From: Candidatus Methylopumilus sp. | GTDB lineage: Bacteria > Pseudomonadota > Gammaproteobacteria > Burkholderiales > Methylophilaceae | Direction of reading: 5' to 3' | Assembly (NCBI GenBank): GCA_024640945.1 | Contig: JAHEEA010000001.1 | Span: forward strand, 1-64,000 | DNA length: 64,000 nt | Part shown: piece by piece, positions 61,913 through 64,000 of the stretch | Layout: each line of letters begins with the position of its first letter | How positions within the stretch are numbered: position 1 is the first letter of the stretch | Made by a program: the position numbers and the translations under genes | Notes under the pieces: model-generated | Databases searched by the model: none | What the model was told of the DNA's origin: nothing | What the model saw: only the letters and a program-made list of their open reading frames with translations

Positions 61913-62542
61913 TTATTCAGTTAAACCAAAAGGACTTAAGGCGCCAGCCCCTGCCCTGATGAGCTGAGGTTCATCACCGGTTAGATCAATCACCGTTGTT
62001 GGTGTGCTTAAGCAAACACCGGCATCAATGACCAAATCCAATTGATGCTCCAAAACATCACGAATCTGCCAAGCTTCAATTAAGTCTTCTGTCTGATCTT
62101 TAATTGATAGCGTCATGCTGAGCAAGGGTTCCCCAAGCGCTTCCAATAAAGACTTTGTCACCACATGCTCAGGAACGCGTAAACCTAGCGTGCTTTTCTT
62201 TGGATGCTGCAAACGCTTAGGAACTTCACGCGTCGCTTTCAAAATAAAAGTATATTGTCCAGGCGTATTCGCTTTTAACAAACGAAATTGACCGTTATTC
62301 ACCTGAGCGTAAGTAGCGAGCTCTGCCAAATTACGACACACCAAAGTAAAGTGATGATCTTCATCCACACCTCTAATTTGTCTTATTCGACTTTGGGCAT
62401 CCTTATTCCCAATTACACAGCCAAGTGCGTAACCAGAATCTGTAGGATAAGCAATTACACCGCCATTTTGCAAAATCTCAACAGCTTGATGAATCAATCT
62501 AAACTGAGGGTTTTGTTCATGAATGACAAAATACTGAGCCAT
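61913..62542 (-). CDS. Sua5/YciO/YrdC family protein (YciO type)
   Basis: 209 aa. The YrdC-fold nucleotide-binding core is seen in GGVIAYPTDSGYALGC, KSTLGLRVPEH and TTVIDLTGDEPQLIRAGAGALSPFG. Its length and its neighbour (PHP phosphatase) match E. coli YciO rather than the t6A enzyme TsaC, although a threonylcarbamoyl-AMP synthase role is possible. Two bases separate it from the PHP gene upstream. Confidence 0.88.
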   Translation of the reverse strand: MAQYFVIHEQNPQFRLIHQAVEILQNGGVIAYPTDSGYALGCVIGNKDAQSRIRQIRGVDEDHHFTLVCRNLAELATYAQVNNGQFRLLKANTPGQYTFILKATREVPKRLQHPKKSTLGLRVPEHVVTKSLLEALGEPLLSMTLSIKDQTEDLIEAWQIRDVLEHQLDLVIDAGVCLSTPTTVIDLTGDEPQLIRAGAGALSPFGLTE

Positions 62543-62544
62543 CG

Positions 62545-63408
62545 CTAATGGACCTCTAACTCAACATTTTCAACTTCTTGCCAATCACGCCAAACCGGTA
62601 CACAGCTGCTCGGAAGACTAGGCAAACGACCCATCTCAATGTAAGTTTGACCTTTTCCATGATAATCAGACCCCATAGAGGATCCAAATTCAAACTGATG
62701 TGCGAGTTTAGCAAAAGTTTGATATTGATCTACGGTATGGCTTCCAGTGACCACCTCAATCGCTGTTCCACCCAAGGTCTTAAATTCATGCATTAATTCA
62801 TACATCGTGACCCGCCCCAAGTCATAACGACCAGGATGTGCAATAACGGCAACGCCGCCAGATCCGATAATCCATGACATCGCATCTTCCAGACTTGCCC
62901 ATTGGTGCTCATGGTAGCCAGGCTTGCCCTTAACTAAGTAATGCTTAAACACAGCTTTAGTGTCCTTCGCATAACCCTTTTCTATCAAGTAACGTGCAAA
63001 ATGTGTTCGACTAATGATGCCGCCTTTGCTGTAATGGTATGCCCCTTCCAAGGCTCCATGAACGCCTATCTTCTCTAAACTCGCCGCAATCAATTCTGCG
63101 CGCGTATGACGTCCGGCGCGTATCGCAGCCAAACCCTCTGCAAGTGGTGGGTATTCAGGATTGATTTTAAGTCCAACAATGTGCAAAGTTCTGCGACGCC
63201 AAGTCACGGAAATTTCAACGCCATTAATAAAATTCATGCCATGCTTATCCGCAACAGACCTAGCTTCAGCCAAACCAGCCACATCATCATGATCTGTTAA
63301 GGCTAAAACACGAATTCCTTTTTCGGCAGCGTGATTAACCAACTCAGTCGGTGTTAGCACCCCATCTGAAACCGTTGAATGACAATGTAGATCAATTAAA
63401 GATCGCAT
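62545..63408 (-). CDS. PHP-domain phosphoesterase (RNase AM / YciV family)
   Basis: 287 aa. Metal-binding histidines of the PHP fold occur in LIDLHCHSTVSDG, ALTDHDDVAGL and VAVIAHPGRY; GSDYHGKG supplies the final cluster. Matches the YciV/TrpH family with 3',5'-nucleotide bisphosphate phosphatase and 5'-3' exonuclease activity on short RNAs. Heads the operon with yciO, as in E. coli. Confidence 0.92.
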   Translation of the reverse strand: MRSLIDLHCHSTVSDGVLTPTELVNHAAEKGIRVLALTDHDDVAGLAEARSVADKHGMNFINGVEISVTWRRRTLHIVGLKINPEYPPLAEGLAAIRAGRHTRAELIAASLEKIGVHGALEGAYHYSKGGIISRTHFARYLIEKGYAKDTKAVFKHYLVKGKPGYHEHQWASLEDAMSWIIGSGGVAVIAHPGRYDLGRVTMYELMHEFKTLGGTAIEVVTGSHTVDQYQTFAKLAHQFEFGSSMGSDYHGKGQTYIEMGRLPSLPSSCVPVWRDWQEVENVELEVH

Positions 63409-63549
63409 TAATAATGACTTAATATTTGGATAAAAAAATGAGGTTTAAATGCAAAATGTAGGATATTAAAAAAGTTGCCTTGTAAGTCTTAACACATCAT
63501 AGCAAAATACTGCTTTCGCTTGTACTGATAGCGCGATTTAAGGCACACA

Positions 63550-64000
63550 ATGAAGTTTCTATTTGATCTATTTCCCGTTATTTTATTTTTCATTACATTA
63601 AAAATTGCTGAGAAAACAGCAAACGCCAGCTTAATTTTAGGCAAGATACTCACAACGTTCGGTATTGCTGCAACAGTAAAACCGAACCTAGTGCCTATCA
63701 TGTTAGCAACAGTTGCGGTCATCATTGCCAGTATCATTCAAATCGTATGGGCAAAAATAAAATATAAGAAAGTGGATAAAACACTTTGGATGAGTGCGAT
63801 TCTGGTCACCGTACTGGGAAGCATGACACTATATTTTCAAAATGATGCATTTATTAAGTGGAAGCCCACTTTACTATATTGGATTTTCACAACAGCGATT
63901 CTTGCTGCGCATTGGTTCTGGCAAAAAAATATCATAAAAACCATGATGGGGAAAGAAGTTAAGTTGCCCGAGTCTATCTGGATTAAGCTCAACTACGCAT
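63550..64000 (+). CDS. Inner membrane septation protein YciB/IspZ family (partial)
   Basis: The first 150 residues are present; the gene runs past the window edge. MKFLFDLFPVILFFITLKIAEKT is the family N-terminus. At least five membrane segments alternate with WKPTLLYWIFTTAILAAHWFWQKN, and ends in KLPESIWIKLNYA. Belongs to YciB/IspA septation proteins, which affect envelope integrity. It starts divergently from the PHP operon, 141 bp away. Confidence 0.9.
   Translation, partial: MKFLFDLFPVILFFITLKIAEKTANASLILGKILTTFGIAATVKPNLVPIMLATVAVIIASIIQIVWAKIKYKKVDKTLWMSAILVTVLGSMTLYFQNDAFIKWKPTLLYWIFTTAILAAHWFWQKNIIKTMMGKEVKLPESIWIKLNYA

Overview
The window is about 64 kb of ordinary-looking chromosome from an AT-rich (roughly low-forties percent GC by eye) Gram-negative bacterium, most likely a betaproteobacterium of the methylotrophic family Methylophilaceae (Methylotenera-like). 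That placement is inference. It rests on the protein styles, the gene neighbourhoods (ffs-dnaX-ybaB-recR; dapD-arsC/spx-like-dapE-prmB; PHP-yciO-M50-trpS-scpA-scpB-rluB) and a complete NAD-dependent formate dehydrogenase operon of the fdsGBACD type, a usual last step of C1 oxidation. I see no insertion sequence, prophage, integrase, CRISPR array or toxin-antitoxin locus with accessory character. Nearly all genes are core functions, and I did not find a clearly undescribed multi-gene system.

Layout. 1-3.3 kb: tRNA-Ser(GGA), 4.5S SRP RNA, then the dnaX-ybaB-recR replication/repair cluster. 3.3-5.6 kb: ahpC-ahpF peroxide defence on the minus strand. 5.9-7.2 kb: smpB divergent from ratA-ratB-like genes. 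7.3-13.2 kb: guaB-guaA GMP synthesis, an atypical Gre-like factor, a nitroreductase and a YbiT-type ABC-F ATPase. 13.3-15.6 kb: a periplasmic parvulin and the MltF transglycosylase. 15.7-21.2 kb: minus-strand ftsK-lolA-rarA-serS. 21.4-23.0 kb: trxB and an Smr protein. 23.0-30.2 kb: minus-strand fdsG-fdsB-fdsA-fdhD-fdsD followed closely by ispD-ispF. 30.5-32.5 kb: aldehyde dehydrogenase plus DUF779 protein. 32.6-33.8 kb: amtB with what looks like a sigma-54/NtrC control region. 34.0-39.1 kb: tRNA modification, Hsp33, rRNA methyltransferase, GST, rpiA and rsuA. 39.3-42.2 kb: rhlE with a structured leader, lipocalin and a TraB/GumN protein. 42.3-49.6 kb: YgiQ radical SAM, an orphan solute-binding lipoprotein, rlmD, exonuclease, cysM and dsbB. 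49.7-57.2 kb: xseA, kup, an M48 lipoprotein protease and the lysine-pathway block dapD-dapE with prmB. 57.2-63.4 kb: rluB-scpB-scpA-trpS-M50-yciO-PHP (minus). A partial yciB runs off the right edge.

How it fits together. Formate oxidation (fds) supplies NADH. AhpCF, TrxB and Hsp33 handle oxidative stress. AmtB brings in ammonium under apparent nitrogen control. The remainder is translation, RNA modification, cell division and envelope maintenance. The most interesting signals are regulatory: the NtrC/sigma-54 region before amtB, alternative hairpins between guaB and guaA, a structured rhlE leader, and paired inverted repeats between fds and the aldehyde dehydrogenase gene. At protein level, the Gre-like factor lacks the usual acidic tip motif and the TrpRS carries an Fe-S-type cysteine motif.
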